From assembly GCF_040957575.1 (NCBI RefSeq), contig NZ_CP162601.1:2046001-2110000 (forward strand): a stretch of DNA of 64,000 nucleotides. The letters are read 5' to 3'. Source of the DNA: Vibrio sp. HB236076 (GTDB lineage Bacteria > Pseudomonadota > Gammaproteobacteria > Enterobacterales > Vibrionaceae). The position numbers and the translations under genes are program-made. The notes under the pieces are model-generated. The model searched no databases. It was not told the origin of the DNA and saw only the letters and a program-made list of their open reading frames with translations. Of the stretch, positions 36,523 through 45,147 are shown in pieces. Position 1 is the stretch's first letter, and every line of letters starts with the position of its first letter.

Positions 36523-37184
36523 TGGTTACGCTCCTTGCCATCAAACGCGTCGGCCATCTCATCACTTAACCCCTGCATATCGTCTTCGGCTTCATGGCCA
36601 GCAATTAAGCGGTCACTTTGTCCACACACAATTTGCCAAGCGACTTGAATAAATCGAAAAAGTAATAGCCCCATCCCCAATGGCAGAGCCAAATAGGGAA
36701 TAAAGCGCGGCATCTTTTCATAGCGCTCGCCTTCGTTGAGCCAATCTGCCATAAATTGCAGCATTTCAGGCATCGGAATATCATCGGTTTCATACCAGGC
36801 ACGGTCAGTTGCAAACGGATACCAATAGGTCCAAGAGCCGTAAAGCAACAAACTCGCAAACAGCAAACAACACAAGCAAGACAGCAGGGCCATCGTTTTT
36901 CTCATTGGAGGGGAGAGCATATTGATGATGACATCGACACCAATGTGAAACTGCTTCTTCACTCCATATGACGCGCCAACCAAGACCATCCATGCGAACA
37001 TAAATACCGTTAATTCCAATGCCCACAAAATATTGCTATTAAACACATATCGGCAGACCACGTTGGCGAAGGTCAGCAACGTCATTGCTCCGAGAAAAAA
37101 AGCAATCAAGGTCTCTTCAATGCGATCCGTCCATTGACCGATTTTTTTTATTTTTGATGATTCCATAACCCATTCACTTCTCAA
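36519..37184 (-). CDS. dctQ: TRAP transporter small permease
   Basis: This 221-residue four-helix membrane protein partners with DctM. The helices lie around 28-48, 58-78, 95-115 and 160-180, with the family block FANVVCRYVFNSNILWALELTVFMFAW (N-terminal half) and GASYGVKKQFHIGVDVI. A hydrophilic C-terminal tail of about 40 residues is rich in Asp and Glu. A hairpin in the dctP-dctQ gap (37188-37204) may lower its expression relative to DctP. Confidence 0.92.
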   Translation of the reverse strand: MRSEWVMESSKIKKIGQWTDRIEETLIAFFLGAMTLLTFANVVCRYVFNSNILWALELTVFMFAWMVLVGASYGVKKQFHIGVDVIINMLSPPMRKTMALLSCLCCLLFASLLLYGSWTYWYPFATDRAWYETDDIPMPEMLQFMADWLNEGERYEKMPRFIPYLALPLGMGLLLFRFIQVAWQIVCGQSDRLIAGHEAEDDMQGLSDEMADAFDGKERNQ

Positions 37185-37187
37185 TTA

Positions 37188-37204
37188 GGGAGGCAACGCC
37201 TCCC
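37188..37204 (-). promoter_or_regulatory. Intercistronic hairpin between dctP and dctQ
   Basis: GGGAGGC-GTT-GCCTCCC (minus strand) is a 7-bp GC-rich stem with no T-tract. In operons where a binding protein must greatly outnumber its permease, such hairpins protect the upstream message from exonuclease. That function is inferred here. Confidence 0.6.
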
Positions 37205-37230
37205 ATGATTTGCTAGGAAAAGACCGTTTA

Positions 37231-38229
37231 TTACCCTTTGTTAGATGACAGAGCTGCATCGATAAGATCTTGGCCTATATCTTTTTCAAATTTATTCCAA
37301 ACCGGTTTAAGCGCATCGACCCATTGTTGGCGCTGTTCGGGGGTGAGAGTGCGCACCACACCGCCAGCTTCAATGATATTTTGTCGGTTGGCTAAATTCA
37401 CTTTGGTCGATTCCGCATTTCTCTCTTCGGTGACTTCGTGAATAATGGTATCGAGTTGCTCGCGCACATCGTCAGGTAACTCTGTCCAAAATGCATTCGA
37501 CGTCACCACCAAGTAATCGAGTATGCCGTGATTACTTTCTGTCACCCCGTCTTGGACTTCAAAAAACTTTTTACCGTAAATGTTAGACCAGGTGTTTTCT
37601 TGCCCGTCGATGACTTTGGTCTGCAAACCGCCGTAGACTTCTTTAAACGACATTTTTTGTGGATTGGCGCCGAGTTGTTCAAATTGCGCGACTAAAACAT
37701 CGGACGCTTGAACGCGAAATTTCAAACCTTTTGCATCTTCTGGCGTCAGTAACGGTTGATTGGCTGAAATTTGCTTCATGCCGTTATGCCAAAATTGCAA
37801 ACCTTGTAAACCTCGTCGTTTCATTGCATTTTTGAGAGTTTCCCCGGCAGCAGAATTTTGGAAGCGGTCGACGGCATCGACATCTTCAAACAAAAAAGGC
37901 AAGTCAAAGATGCGGTACTTTTTGGTAAATTTTTCAAATTTGGACAGTGATGGAGCCGCTAATTGAACATCACCATTAAGCAAGGCTTCTAGTACCTTGT
38001 CATCGTCGTATAAGGTTGAGTTTGGAAACACCTGCATACACGCTTTACCGTTCATCTCTTGATTCACACGTTGCTCAAGTAATGAGGCGGCAATGCCTTT
38101 AGGGTGTTTATCGGTATTGGTGACATGGCTGAACTTGATGACAATTTCACCGGGTTCACAATTGGCCGCGGCTTGAAAACTGGTTACAGCTAAAACGGAA
38201 GCGGCGATTAGGGTCAGAGGCTTAAACAT
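37231..38229 (-). CDS. dctP: TRAP transporter dicarboxylate-binding protein
   Basis: This is a 332-residue periplasmic solute-binding protein. It has a signal peptide (MFKPLTLIAASVLAVTSFQAAA) and the DctP fold, with IKFSHVTNTDKHPKG, the ligand-Arg region GLKFRVQASDVLVAQFEQLGA, the block EVYGGLQTKVIDGQENTWSNIY and a helical C-terminus. I used the ATG at 38229 because a GGAG Shine-Dalgarno precedes it; the longer frame starts upstream of this site. It binds succinate, fumarate or malate and hands them to DctQM. A sigma-54 promoter is 47 bp upstream. Confidence 0.95.
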   Translation of the reverse strand: MFKPLTLIAASVLAVTSFQAAANCEPGEIVIKFSHVTNTDKHPKGIAASLLEQRVNQEMNGKACMQVFPNSTLYDDDKVLEALLNGDVQLAAPSLSKFEKFTKKYRIFDLPFLFEDVDAVDRFQNSAAGETLKNAMKRRGLQGLQFWHNGMKQISANQPLLTPEDAKGLKFRVQASDVLVAQFEQLGANPQKMSFKEVYGGLQTKVIDGQENTWSNIYGKKFFEVQDGVTESNHGILDYLVVTSNAFWTELPDDVREQLDTIIHEVTEERNAESTKVNLANRQNIIEAGGVVRTLTPEQRQQWVDALKPVWNKFEKDIGQDLIDAALSSNKG

Positions 38230-38275
38230 GGTTATTCTCCTTATTATAAATGTATGCTCAACGCATTTATATAAG

Positions 38276-38292
38276 GGCAAGGTTTAGGCCAA
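38276..38292 (-). promoter_or_regulatory. dctP: Sigma-54 promoter of dctPQM
   Basis: On the minus strand, TTGGCCTAAACCTTGCC has the GG and GC dinucleotides of the -24 and -12 elements at exactly ten bases apart. It is 47 bp upstream of the dctP start. The adjacent dctD gene encodes a sigma-54 activator, which fits. Confidence 0.78.
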
Positions 38293-38381
38293 CGAAAACA
38301 GTTAAAAAAAAGACAAATCAAATCATAATATTAATAAAAAACATCACGATGGGGAAATGAGCGAGATCTCATCGCGCTTCG

Positions 38382-38411
38382 AATTAATGGGTGAATTTTC
38401 ACCCATTAATT
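38382..38411. promoter_or_regulatory. Large palindrome upstream of dctP, possible DctD site
   Basis: A 14-bp perfect arm (AATTAATGGGTGAA / TTCACCCATTAATT) with a 2-base centre lies about 90-135 bp upstream of the sigma-54 promoter, a usual distance for an enhancer. It also lies just after selO, so it might act partly as a terminator, though no T-tract follows it on the selO strand. Confidence 0.5.
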
Positions 38412-38417
38412 TTGCCA

Positions 38418-38437
38418 ATGGGTCGACAATGACCCAT
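38418..38437 (-). terminator. Dyad at the selO stop codon
   Basis: ATGGGTC-gacaat-GACCCAT forms a 7-bp stem with a 6-base loop, touching the selO stop codon. It is a weak terminator at best. The arms share ATGGGT with the larger palindrome at 38382-38411, so both could instead be binding sites of one regulator. Confidence 0.4.
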
Positions 38438-39912
38438 CATGAAGAACAACTTAACGTAATAGAACTAGCCCAATCCGGTGGCCGTTTAGCCAACTCTTGA
38501 TCTTGTGGATGCTCATCAAACGGCTGTGCTAAAACGCGATTTAATTGCTCAAAAAATGAAAAGTCGCCTTGCTCAGCCTGTTGAATCGCCTGCTCCGCTA
38601 AATAGGTGCGCAAAATGTATTTGGGGTTGACTCTGCGCATTGCCGCACAACGTTGCTCGGCAGACAATCGCTGCCCATCGGCAGAGCATTCTTGTTGACA
38701 GCGAGCCGTGTAAAGAGACAACCACTGGCGGGCAGATTCGCGATCAATAAACTCATCGACTAACGTCTGCTCATCGATGCTATCTAGGTTGGACAACAAA
38801 CGGAAAAAGAGTGTGTAATCGATTTGATTTTGATTCAACAGTTCAAACAGGGTCGAAAAGAGTTGACTATCCCCCTCCTGGCGCTCGATAAGGCCGAGCT
38901 TGGCGCGCATGAGCACACTAAATTCGCGACTGAGCAAAGGGTCGAAGCGGGACAATATGTCGTGTAACGCCTCGCGATCAACAAGGGGAGAAAAAGCATT
39001 AGCAAGTGCAGATAGATTCCAAAGCGCGACTCTAGGTTGCTGATTAAAAGCATAGCGACCTTGGTAATCGGAATGATTACACACAAAACTCGGCTGATAA
39101 CTATCGAGAAACGCATAAGGACCAAAATCAAACGTTTCGCCAATGATAGACATATTATCCGTGTTCATGACCCCGTGATTAAAACCATAAGCCTGCCAGT
39201 AAGCGATCATCTTGGCGGTGTTTTTTAGCACGGAGAAAAACAACGTTTGATAAGGGTTCTGGCTCTCTTGACACTCTGGGTAGTAGCGCGCAATCACCCA
39301 ATCGGCCAACTCTTGCAACTCTTCGTGTTGCTCGGTGTAAAACAAATACTCAAAATGCCCGAACCGGATATGGCATGGCGTAGCTCTGATCAATTGTGCC
39401 GCTTTTTCCACACGCTCTCTTTGCACTGGGGTGTTACTGGTCACTAATGCTAAGGCTCGCGTTGTCGGGATCCCCAAAGCATGCAGTGCTTCAGAAGCAA
39501 GGTACTCACGCAGTGTCGAGCGCAGGACCGCCCGCCCATCCCCCATACGAGAGTAAGGCGTTTGACCCGAACCTTTTAAATGTAAGTCCCACACCTTGCC
39601 ATCGGGCGCTATCAGCTCGGCAAACAACACCCCTCGCCCATCGCCAAGTTCTGGGTTATAAACACCAAATTGATGGCCGGTGTATTTCATTGCCAATGGC
39701 GGTAACTCATCACCACACTCACCATTGCTAACTTGTAAGACAAATTGCTCTTGCGTATCACCATCATCAGACAAGCCAAGTGCTTTTCCCAAGCTATTGT
39801 TCCACTTCACCAGTTTGGGGGCACTCAAGGCGGTGGTGGGGACAAAAGAGTACAGTGCTGGATCTAATAGGCGATAGTGTTCTACGCGCTTTGCTGTTTG
39901 CCAAATGGACAT
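38437..39912 (-). CDS. selO: Protein adenylyltransferase SelO (YdiU family)
   Basis: This 491-residue pseudokinase-fold enzyme transfers AMP from ATP to Ser, Thr or Tyr of proteins. Family blocks visible are YTGHQFGVYNPELGDGRGVLFAE, DLHLKGSGQTPYSRMGDGRAVLRST (nucleotide region), HGVMNTDNMSIIGETFDFGPYAF (metal-binding Asn/Asp, here split over two motifs) and a C-terminal CSS. The Cys in CSS is the position of selenocysteine in animal SelO. I start at ATG 39912, five bases after AGGAG; a GTG two codons upstream is less well placed. In E. coli the enzyme modifies redox and metabolic proteins during oxidative stress. It is monocistronic here. Confidence 0.93.
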   Translation of the reverse strand: MSIWQTAKRVEHYRLLDPALYSFVPTTALSAPKLVKWNNSLGKALGLSDDGDTQEQFVLQVSNGECGDELPPLAMKYTGHQFGVYNPELGDGRGVLFAELIAPDGKVWDLHLKGSGQTPYSRMGDGRAVLRSTLREYLASEALHALGIPTTRALALVTSNTPVQRERVEKAAQLIRATPCHIRFGHFEYLFYTEQHEELQELADWVIARYYPECQESQNPYQTLFFSVLKNTAKMIAYWQAYGFNHGVMNTDNMSIIGETFDFGPYAFLDSYQPSFVCNHSDYQGRYAFNQQPRVALWNLSALANAFSPLVDREALHDILSRFDPLLSREFSVLMRAKLGLIERQEGDSQLFSTLFELLNQNQIDYTLFFRLLSNLDSIDEQTLVDEFIDRESARQWLSLYTARCQQECSADGQRLSAEQRCAAMRRVNPKYILRTYLAEQAIQQAEQGDFSFFEQLNRVLAQPFDEHPQDQELAKRPPDWASSITLSCSS

Positions 39913-39948
39913 ACTCACTCCTGAGGCGGGGTAACATAGGTCGCTACG

Positions 39949-41265
39949 CTAACACATTTCTTCGCCCTTTACTTGAGTTAATCCGCTGACCGTCTCAGTA
40001 AGCTGTGTTGCGCCAGATTCGATTTCGGCCATCAATTGCTGAACTTGATCCAACTTTTGGTTACCTTCACAAGCAATCCCCACCACCGCTTGAATAGCCT
40101 CGCCGACCTGGTTAGTCAATTGATGATTGTGCGTGATCACTTGAGAAATTTGCGCGGTAGATTGTGCCGTGCGATTGGCAAGCTTTCTGACCTCGTCGGC
40201 TACGACGGCAAACCCTCGACCTTGATCGCCTGCTCGCGCCGCTTCAATCGCTGCATTGAGCGCTAATAGATTCGTTTGTTCGGCAATGTCGCGAATCGTG
40301 TCTAAAATAGACTCAATTTTTGTCGACTGAATGTGTAACTCTTGCACTTTTTCTTCGGCATTGACCACTTTACTCTCAATCAGCCCAGACACTTCGCCCA
40401 TTTGTGCTAAAGAAATTAATCCCTGATGAACGGTCGCTTTCGTCGCCAAGGCACTTGAGTGCGCATTTCTTGCCGCCTGCAATGCCCGCTGGCTTTCTTT
40501 TTGTGAGTGACTAATATCCGTGGCAAACTTGATCACTTTAACCACCTCACCTTGTTCATTAATAATGGGGTTGTATATCGCTTCAAGCCACAACGGATCA
40601 CCTTGGGCATTGAGCCGTAGAAACTTTCCGGCATACGCGTGGCCCGCCGCTAACCGTGGCCAAAAATCCGGATTGTCTTGGAAAAAGGCTGGAGGACAAA
40701 ACAAACGGTGATGCTGCCCTTTGATGTCACTTAACTGATATCCCACCGTTTGAGTAAAATTGGCATTGGCATCGACAATCGTACCATCGGGTAAAAACTC
40801 AATAATGGCGAATGAACGCTGCAACGCATCAAGAACATTCAACGACGCTAAACGCTGTTGATGTTGCACCGTGATATCACTGGCAATCTTCATCACTTTT
40901 ACAACGTGGCCTTTTTCGATCACGGGAAAATAGGTAGCTTGTAACCAGATTTCTGAGCCATTTTGATGTTGGCGCCGAAAGACCCCCATAACGGACTCAC
41001 CGCGATTGAGTTGACGCCACAGCGCTTGATATCGTTCGTCATTCACCTCACGAGCAAAGCACAACATTCGATGATGTTGCCCGACCAACTGTTGAGCTGA
41101 ATACCCCACGCAGTGCTGTAAATGGGCGTTTGCGTGTAAAATCTCGCCTTGGGGGGAAAATTCAATAACCGCAACGTGTTGCTCTATCGCATTTAATACC
41201 GCGTTTGACCGTTGTAGCTGAGCCTCGAGTTGTTGAATCTTTCTTTTTTTGTTTGAACCAAACAT
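39949..41265 (-). CDS. Soluble PAS-PAS methyl-accepting chemotaxis protein (BdlA-like)
   Basis: This 438-residue cytoplasmic chemoreceptor has no membrane helix. Two PAS domains (about 15-125 and 135-250) share near-repeated motifs ([22 protein letters not shown] and [22 protein letters not shown], positions 45-66 and 168-189). An MCP signalling domain follows with the hairpin tip [17 protein letters not shown]. The architecture matches BdlA of Pseudomonas, which links redox or nutrient cues to biofilm dispersal. There is no C-terminal receptor-tether pentapeptide. A paralogue with the same plan lies at 45148-46431, so the pair probably arose by duplication. Confidence 0.88.
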   Translation of the reverse strand: MFGSNKKRKIQQLEAQLQRSNAVLNAIEQHVAVIEFSPQGEILHANAHLQHCVGYSAQQLVGQHHRMLCFAREVNDERYQALWRQLNRGESVMGVFRRQHQNGSEIWLQATYFPVIEKGHVVKVMKIASDITVQHQQRLASLNVLDALQRSFAIIEFLPDGTIVDANANFTQTVGYQLSDIKGQHHRLFCPPAFFQDNPDFWPRLAAGHAYAGKFLRLNAQGDPLWLEAIYNPIINEQGEVVKVIKFATDISHSQKESQRALQAARNAHSSALATKATVHQGLISLAQMGEVSGLIESKVVNAEEKVQELHIQSTKIESILDTIRDIAEQTNLLALNAAIEAARAGDQGRGFAVVADEVRKLANRTAQSTAQISQVITHNHQLTNQVGEAIQAVVGIACEGNQKLDQVQQLMAEIESGATQLTETVSGLTQVKGEEMC

Positions 41266-41369
41266 ATAAACCTACTTATTTCAAGTGATTAAGCCTGTTT
41301 AGTCCTAGCCTGTAACTATTGTTAATACGTCATCTTGACTTTGAAAGACTGAGGTAAAGAGGCAATGTT

Positions 41370-41462
41370 ATGGAAACAATAAGTCGCTTCTTATCCGCCA
41401 AAGATCACGCATTAAGTGTAATAATATGTGTTTTTGGTGACAGTTTTATGATTAACGTTTGA
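41370..41462 (+). CDS. Possible 30-residue ORF upstream of the peroxiredoxin gene
   Basis: ATG at 41370 has an AGAGG Shine-Dalgarno seven bases upstream and opens a frame of 30 codons (METISRFLSAKDH...), ending TGA at 41460-41462. A hairpin with a T-run begins at the stop codon. The predicted peptide has a hydrophobic stretch (SVIICVFG) in its second half. It could be a small protein, a leader peptide of the peroxiredoxin transcript, or chance. I do not recognise it. Confidence 0.3.
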   Translation: METISRFLSAKDHALSVIICVFGDSFMINV

Positions 41463-41490
41463 AGGCGTAAAAGAGATTGCGCCTTTTTAC
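41462..41490 (+). terminator. Hairpin with T-run upstream of the peroxiredoxin gene
   Basis: AAGGCG and CGCCTT enclose a 12-base loop and run into TTTTT. It is a terminator or attenuator in the leader of the peroxiredoxin gene (start 41536). Confidence 0.55.
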
Positions 41491-41535
41491 TTCACCTGCC
41501 ACTATTGACTCTTTCACTGACAAGGAAGCACTATT

Positions 41536-42009
41536 ATGATCACAACAGGCCAAACATTACCTTCTTCTTATCTATCACAACGCACAGAAGAGGGTGTCGT
41601 CACTCACCAAACCGACTCGTTATTCGCCGGCAAAAAAGTCGTTCTTTTTGCGGTTCCGGGTGCATTCACGCCAACTTGTTCAGAGTCTCACTTACCTGGT
41701 TACGTTGTCTTAGCCGATAAAATAAAGGCAAAAGGCGTGGATATCATTGCTTGCGTGTCCGTCAACGACGTGTTTGTCATGAGTGAGTGGGGCCGAGTGA
41801 GCAATGCCGAGGAAATTATGATGTTGGCCGATGGCGATGCGAGCTTTACACGCGCACTTGGACTTGAGAAAGACACCGAAGGCTTTGGCGGTATTCGTTC
41901 ACAACGTTACGCCATGATCGTTGAGGATGGTGTTGTGACGCACTTGAATATCGAGCAACCCAAACGATTTGAAGTGTCGAACGCCGAAACCATTCTCGAT
42001 TTATTATAA
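41536..42009 (+). CDS. Peroxiredoxin (Prx5-type)
   Basis: This 157-residue thiol peroxidase reduces hydrogen peroxide and alkyl hydroperoxides. The peroxidatic Cys48 lies in PGAFTPTCSESHLPGY, which is the Prx5 form of the PxxxT/SxxC motif. The conserved Arg region is GGIRSQRYAMIVEDG and the end is SNAETILDLL. No fused glutaredoxin domain is present. A good Shine-Dalgarno (AAGGAAG) precedes the start. An upstream hairpin at 41462-41490 could attenuate transcription. Confidence 0.92.
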   Translation: MITTGQTLPSSYLSQRTEEGVVTHQTDSLFAGKKVVLFAVPGAFTPTCSESHLPGYVVLADKIKAKGVDIIACVSVNDVFVMSEWGRVSNAEEIMMLADGDASFTRALGLEKDTEGFGGIRSQRYAMIVEDGVVTHLNIEQPKRFEVSNAETILDLL

Positions 42010-42017
42010 ACAAGCCT

Positions 42018-42047
42018 CAGTGGCTGTGTGAATTGGTACAGTCACTG
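42018..42047 (+). terminator. Dyad after the peroxiredoxin gene
   Basis: CAGTGGCTGT and ACAGTCACTG pair over ten positions with one G-T pair, enclosing a 10-base loop. No T-tract follows, so termination is uncertain. Confidence 0.4.
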
Positions 42048-42190
42048 TATCACCTTGTGCTGTATTTTCTGGTGTCATCATTTAAGCCAATGTCTATACG
42101 TCACCATCTCAAGGCGTAAGGTTCACGGAAATATCATTAGTGAAATGATCATTATTTTGCTTTAATAGCGCCACTTTTTATTTTTGTACT

Positions 42191-43153
42191 ATGCAAATGT
42201 CTACTCAATTCAGTTTTACTCGCTCCTTACTTATGTGCAATGGTATGGCCGCTCTTATTACGGTTTTTAGCAGCACTTTATTTATCGATCGCTTTACGCT
42301 CATTCACGGTTTCTTTTTTGTTTTACTCTTTGTCGCCGCCTCATTATTAGCCGCTTTCGTGAACGAACGTCAGCAAAAAAATAGTTGGTCCGGTTTGCTT
42401 TCGGCTCATATTCCCGACTTTGGTCAACACGCTAACCTCAATCAATTAAAGGCGTATTTTCAGCAACTCAATGCTGAGAAAAAAAGCCAACTTGAGCGTG
42501 TCGAAGAAGCAGAAGCCCAAATAACACAGCTGAAAAAGGACGTACTACAGGCAAAAGAGCAACACCATACACTCACAGACCAATTACAAGAGTTGCTCGC
42601 AGAAAACGAACAACACAATCACGTTCGTCATCAACAAAGAGAAGCGTTTCAAGCCGAACTGCCCAATTGTGAATCAATTGCAGCTGGCTTAGAGAAAAGC
42701 AATCAAAACCTCGTCCACTCGGCCAAAGCGACGAAAGCGGACGCGGATTTCATTCGCAATTTTAAGGGCGATATCGAAAAGCTCGGCCAAGGCGTGATGC
42801 AAATTAATGAGTTAGCTTTGGAGATCAACGATATTTCCGACCAGACTAACTTACTGGCTCTGAACGCGGCTATCGAGGCCGCTCGGGCGGGTGAACAAGG
42901 ACGCGGATTTGCCGTGGTGGCCGATGAGGTGAGAAATCTTGCTACTCGCGCTCGTGCCTCGAGTACCAAAATTGAAGAACGCATTGCCGCCGTTGTCGAT
43001 GATGTCAATATTGCAACAAAAGCAATTGAGCGAATCCACAACAATGTTGATCAAGCGGTCATCTATACTGAGGCCGAAAAAGAGTCGATGGGTCATTTAA
43101 ACGCCCAGTTTATATCGCTCAACAAGCAATTGCACCTTTGGTCAAAAGCCTAA
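42191..43153 (+). CDS. Methyl-accepting chemotaxis protein with short N-terminal membrane anchor
   Basis: This 320-residue receptor has two hydrophobic helices near residues 10-60 with almost no periplasmic loop. A coiled coil at about 75-150 follows, then an MCP signalling hairpin with [17 protein letters not shown] and [18 protein letters not shown]. It lacks a recognisable ligand domain, so it may sense membrane or cytoplasmic conditions or work with another receptor. The length is at the short end for MCPs. Two in-frame Met codons (first and third) are possible starts; neither has a clear Shine-Dalgarno. Confidence 0.85.
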   Translation: MQMSTQFSFTRSLLMCNGMAALITVFSSTLFIDRFTLIHGFFFVLLFVAASLLAAFVNERQQKNSWSGLLSAHIPDFGQHANLNQLKAYFQQLNAEKKSQLERVEEAEAQITQLKKDVLQAKEQHHTLTDQLQELLAENEQHNHVRHQQREAFQAELPNCESIAAGLEKSNQNLVHSAKATKADADFIRNFKGDIEKLGQGVMQINELALEINDISDQTNLLALNAAIEAARAGEQGRGFAVVADEVRNLATRARASSTKIEERIAAVVDDVNIATKAIERIHNNVDQAVIYTEAEKESMGHLNAQFISLNKQLHLWSKA

Positions 43154-43219
43154 TTCACAACCGTGTCTTACTTGCTTTAGAGGCCATTTTACTTCGGCAT
43201 TCACTCACGGATCTAAAAG

Positions 43220-43252
43220 CTCCTCTGCTGTATTACATACCAAGCAGAGGAG
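43220..43252 (+). terminator. Dyad after the membrane MCP gene
   Basis: CTCCTCTGCT and AGCAGAGGAG form a perfect 10-bp stem with a 13-base loop, 67 bp after the stop codon. The T-tract is poor (TAAATTT). Confidence 0.55.
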
Positions 43253-43419
43253 TAAATTTGCATCGCTCACTAGTGATAAGGTTCACATTTTTTGTTATTA
43301 TGTGTTTTCACAAAGCGATTATCTCAGCATGTCCGACTCTCGTGCTTTCAGCGTGATAAAAAGCGAATCAGCCAAGCAGTGACTATATCACTGTCCACAC
43401 ACAACTTTGGGTACCTTCT

Positions 43420-45015
43420 GTGTTAACTACTGCAAATATCACCATGCAATTTGGCGACAAGCCACTGTTTGAAAATATCTCAATAAAATTTGGTAATGGC
43501 AACCGCTATGGCCTAATTGGCGCCAATGGCTGTGGCAAGTCTACCTTTATGAAAATTTTAGGTGGTGAACTCGAGCCTTCTGCTGGTGTTGTTTCTAAAG
43601 ATCCAAACGAGCGTATGGCCAAATTAGGGCAAGATCAGTTCGCATTTGAAAACTACAGTGTCATTGATACTGTGATCATGGGCCATAAAGAATTATGGCA
43701 GGTCAAAGAAGAGCGCGATCGCATTTATTCTTTACCAGAAATGTCTGATGAAGACGGAATGCGCGTCGGTGATTTAGAAACTGAGTTTGCCGAAATGGAT
43801 GGTTACTCTGCCGAAGCCCGCGCAGGAGAATTATTGCTTGGGCTTGGGATTGCTGAAGATCAACACTTTGGCTTAATGAGTGAAATTGCACCGGGTCTCA
43901 AATTGCGAGTTCTCTTGGCGCAAGTCTTGTTTGCAGAACCTGAGATCTTATTACTCGACGAGCCTACCAACAACTTGGACATGCACACTATTGCCTGGTT
44001 GGAGCAGATTCTTCTAGCGCGCAACTGCACTATGATCATTATTTCCCACGACCGCCACTTCCTCAATACCGTGTGTACTCACATGGCAGACCTTGATTAC
44101 GGTGAACTCAGACTGTTTTCTGGTAACTACGATGAATACATGATTGCCGCCGAGCAAGCAAGAGAGCGCTTACACGCCGACAACGCCAAGAAAAAGGCGC
44201 AAATTGCCGAACTGCAAACCTTTGTCAGCCGCTTCTCAGCCAATGCATCTAAAGCAAAGCAGGCGACTTCTCGTCAAAAGCAATTGGATAAAATTCAGCT
44301 TGACGAAGTCAAACCATCCAGTCGTCAATCGCCTTTTATCCGCTTTGAGCAAGAAAAAGAGTTGTTTAGAAATGCATTAGAAGTAACAGGCTTAACCCAA
44401 GGTTACGAAGATAACATTTTATTTAACAACATTGACTTACGAGTCGAAGTTGGCGAGCGAGTAGCGATCATCGGTGAAAACGGTATCGGTAAGTCTACCC
44501 TACTCAACACACTCGCCCAAGTGATGACGCCTAAGTCTGGCGAAATCAAGTGGTCTGAAAACAGTAATATTGGTTATTACGCTCAAGACCACGCGCATGA
44601 CTTCGAACGTGATATGACGTTATTGGATTGGATGGGACAATGGAAGAGTGACGGTGATGATGAACAAACGGTACGCGGTATTCTTGGCCGTATGCTGTTC
44701 TCTCAAAACGACATCAAAAAGTCGGTAAAAGTCATTTCTGGTGGAGAGCAAGGCCGTATGTTGTTTGGTAAGCTTATCATGCAAAAGCCAAATATCTTAC
44801 TGATGGATGAGCCAACCAACCACATGGATATGGAGTCAATTGAAGCATTGAACTTGGCGCTCGAGAACTACAAAGGCACCTTGCTGTTTGTCTCTCACGA
44901 CCGTCAATTTGTCTCGTCGATTGCCACCCGAATTATCGAAATCACCAACCAAGGCGTCGAAGATTTCCATGGCACCTATGATGAGTATCTCGCCAAACGC
45001 GCACTCACGCAGTAA
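43420..45015 (+). CDS. ybiT: ABC-F family ATPase
   Basis: This 531-residue soluble tandem ABC ATPase is very close to E. coli YbiT, as I recall it. It has Walker A motifs GANGCGKST and GENGIGKST, Walker B motifs [11 protein letters not shown] and [11 protein letters not shown], the second signature [11 protein letters not shown], and the degenerate first signature [13 protein letters not shown], as in YbiT. The Q-linker [25 protein letters not shown] between the halves matches the ABC-F P-site tRNA interaction motif. It acts on ribosomes, probably to relieve stalls. The start is GTG at 43420. It ends in a strong terminator. Confidence 0.94.
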   Translation: MLTTANITMQFGDKPLFENISIKFGNGNRYGLIGANGCGKSTFMKILGGELEPSAGVVSKDPNERMAKLGQDQFAFENYSVIDTVIMGHKELWQVKEERDRIYSLPEMSDEDGMRVGDLETEFAEMDGYSAEARAGELLLGLGIAEDQHFGLMSEIAPGLKLRVLLAQVLFAEPEILLLDEPTNNLDMHTIAWLEQILLARNCTMIIISHDRHFLNTVCTHMADLDYGELRLFSGNYDEYMIAAEQARERLHADNAKKKAQIAELQTFVSRFSANASKAKQATSRQKQLDKIQLDEVKPSSRQSPFIRFEQEKELFRNALEVTGLTQGYEDNILFNNIDLRVEVGERVAIIGENGIGKSTLLNTLAQVMTPKSGEIKWSENSNIGYYAQDHAHDFERDMTLLDWMGQWKSDGDDEQTVRGILGRMLFSQNDIKKSVKVISGGEQGRMLFGKLIMQKPNILLMDEPTNHMDMESIEALNLALENYKGTLLFVSHDRQFVSSIATRIIEITNQGVEDFHGTYDEYLAKRALTQ

Positions 45016-45047
45016 CCTCTGGCGATAGGAACTCTTCCCGAGCTAAA

Positions 45048-45085
45048 ATCAAAAGCTCTACTCGAGAACGAGTAGAGCTTTTGAT
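45048..45085. terminator. Terminator of ybiT (bidirectional)
   Basis: A 17-bp perfect stem (ATCAAAAGCTCTACTCG and its complement) closes on the tetraloop AGAA. It lies 30 bp after ybiT and 60 bp after the stop of the convergent chemoreceptor gene. Confidence 0.85.
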
Positions 45086-45147
45086 ACATTGGCGAGCCGG
45101 TTTGAGTCACATTATCTTGAGTCGAAGATTGGCCAAGAATATTGGGG

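Noticed and set aside
35161..38229. TRAP genes as a sialic-acid transporter
   Set aside because: SiaQM is usually one fused protein and lies with nan genes. Here Q and M are separate and dctBD is adjacent, so dicarboxylate transport fits better.
41505..41720. 71-residue open frame over the start of the peroxiredoxin gene
   Set aside because: It is another frame of the peroxiredoxin coding sequence, whose own start has a better Shine-Dalgarno and a conserved product.
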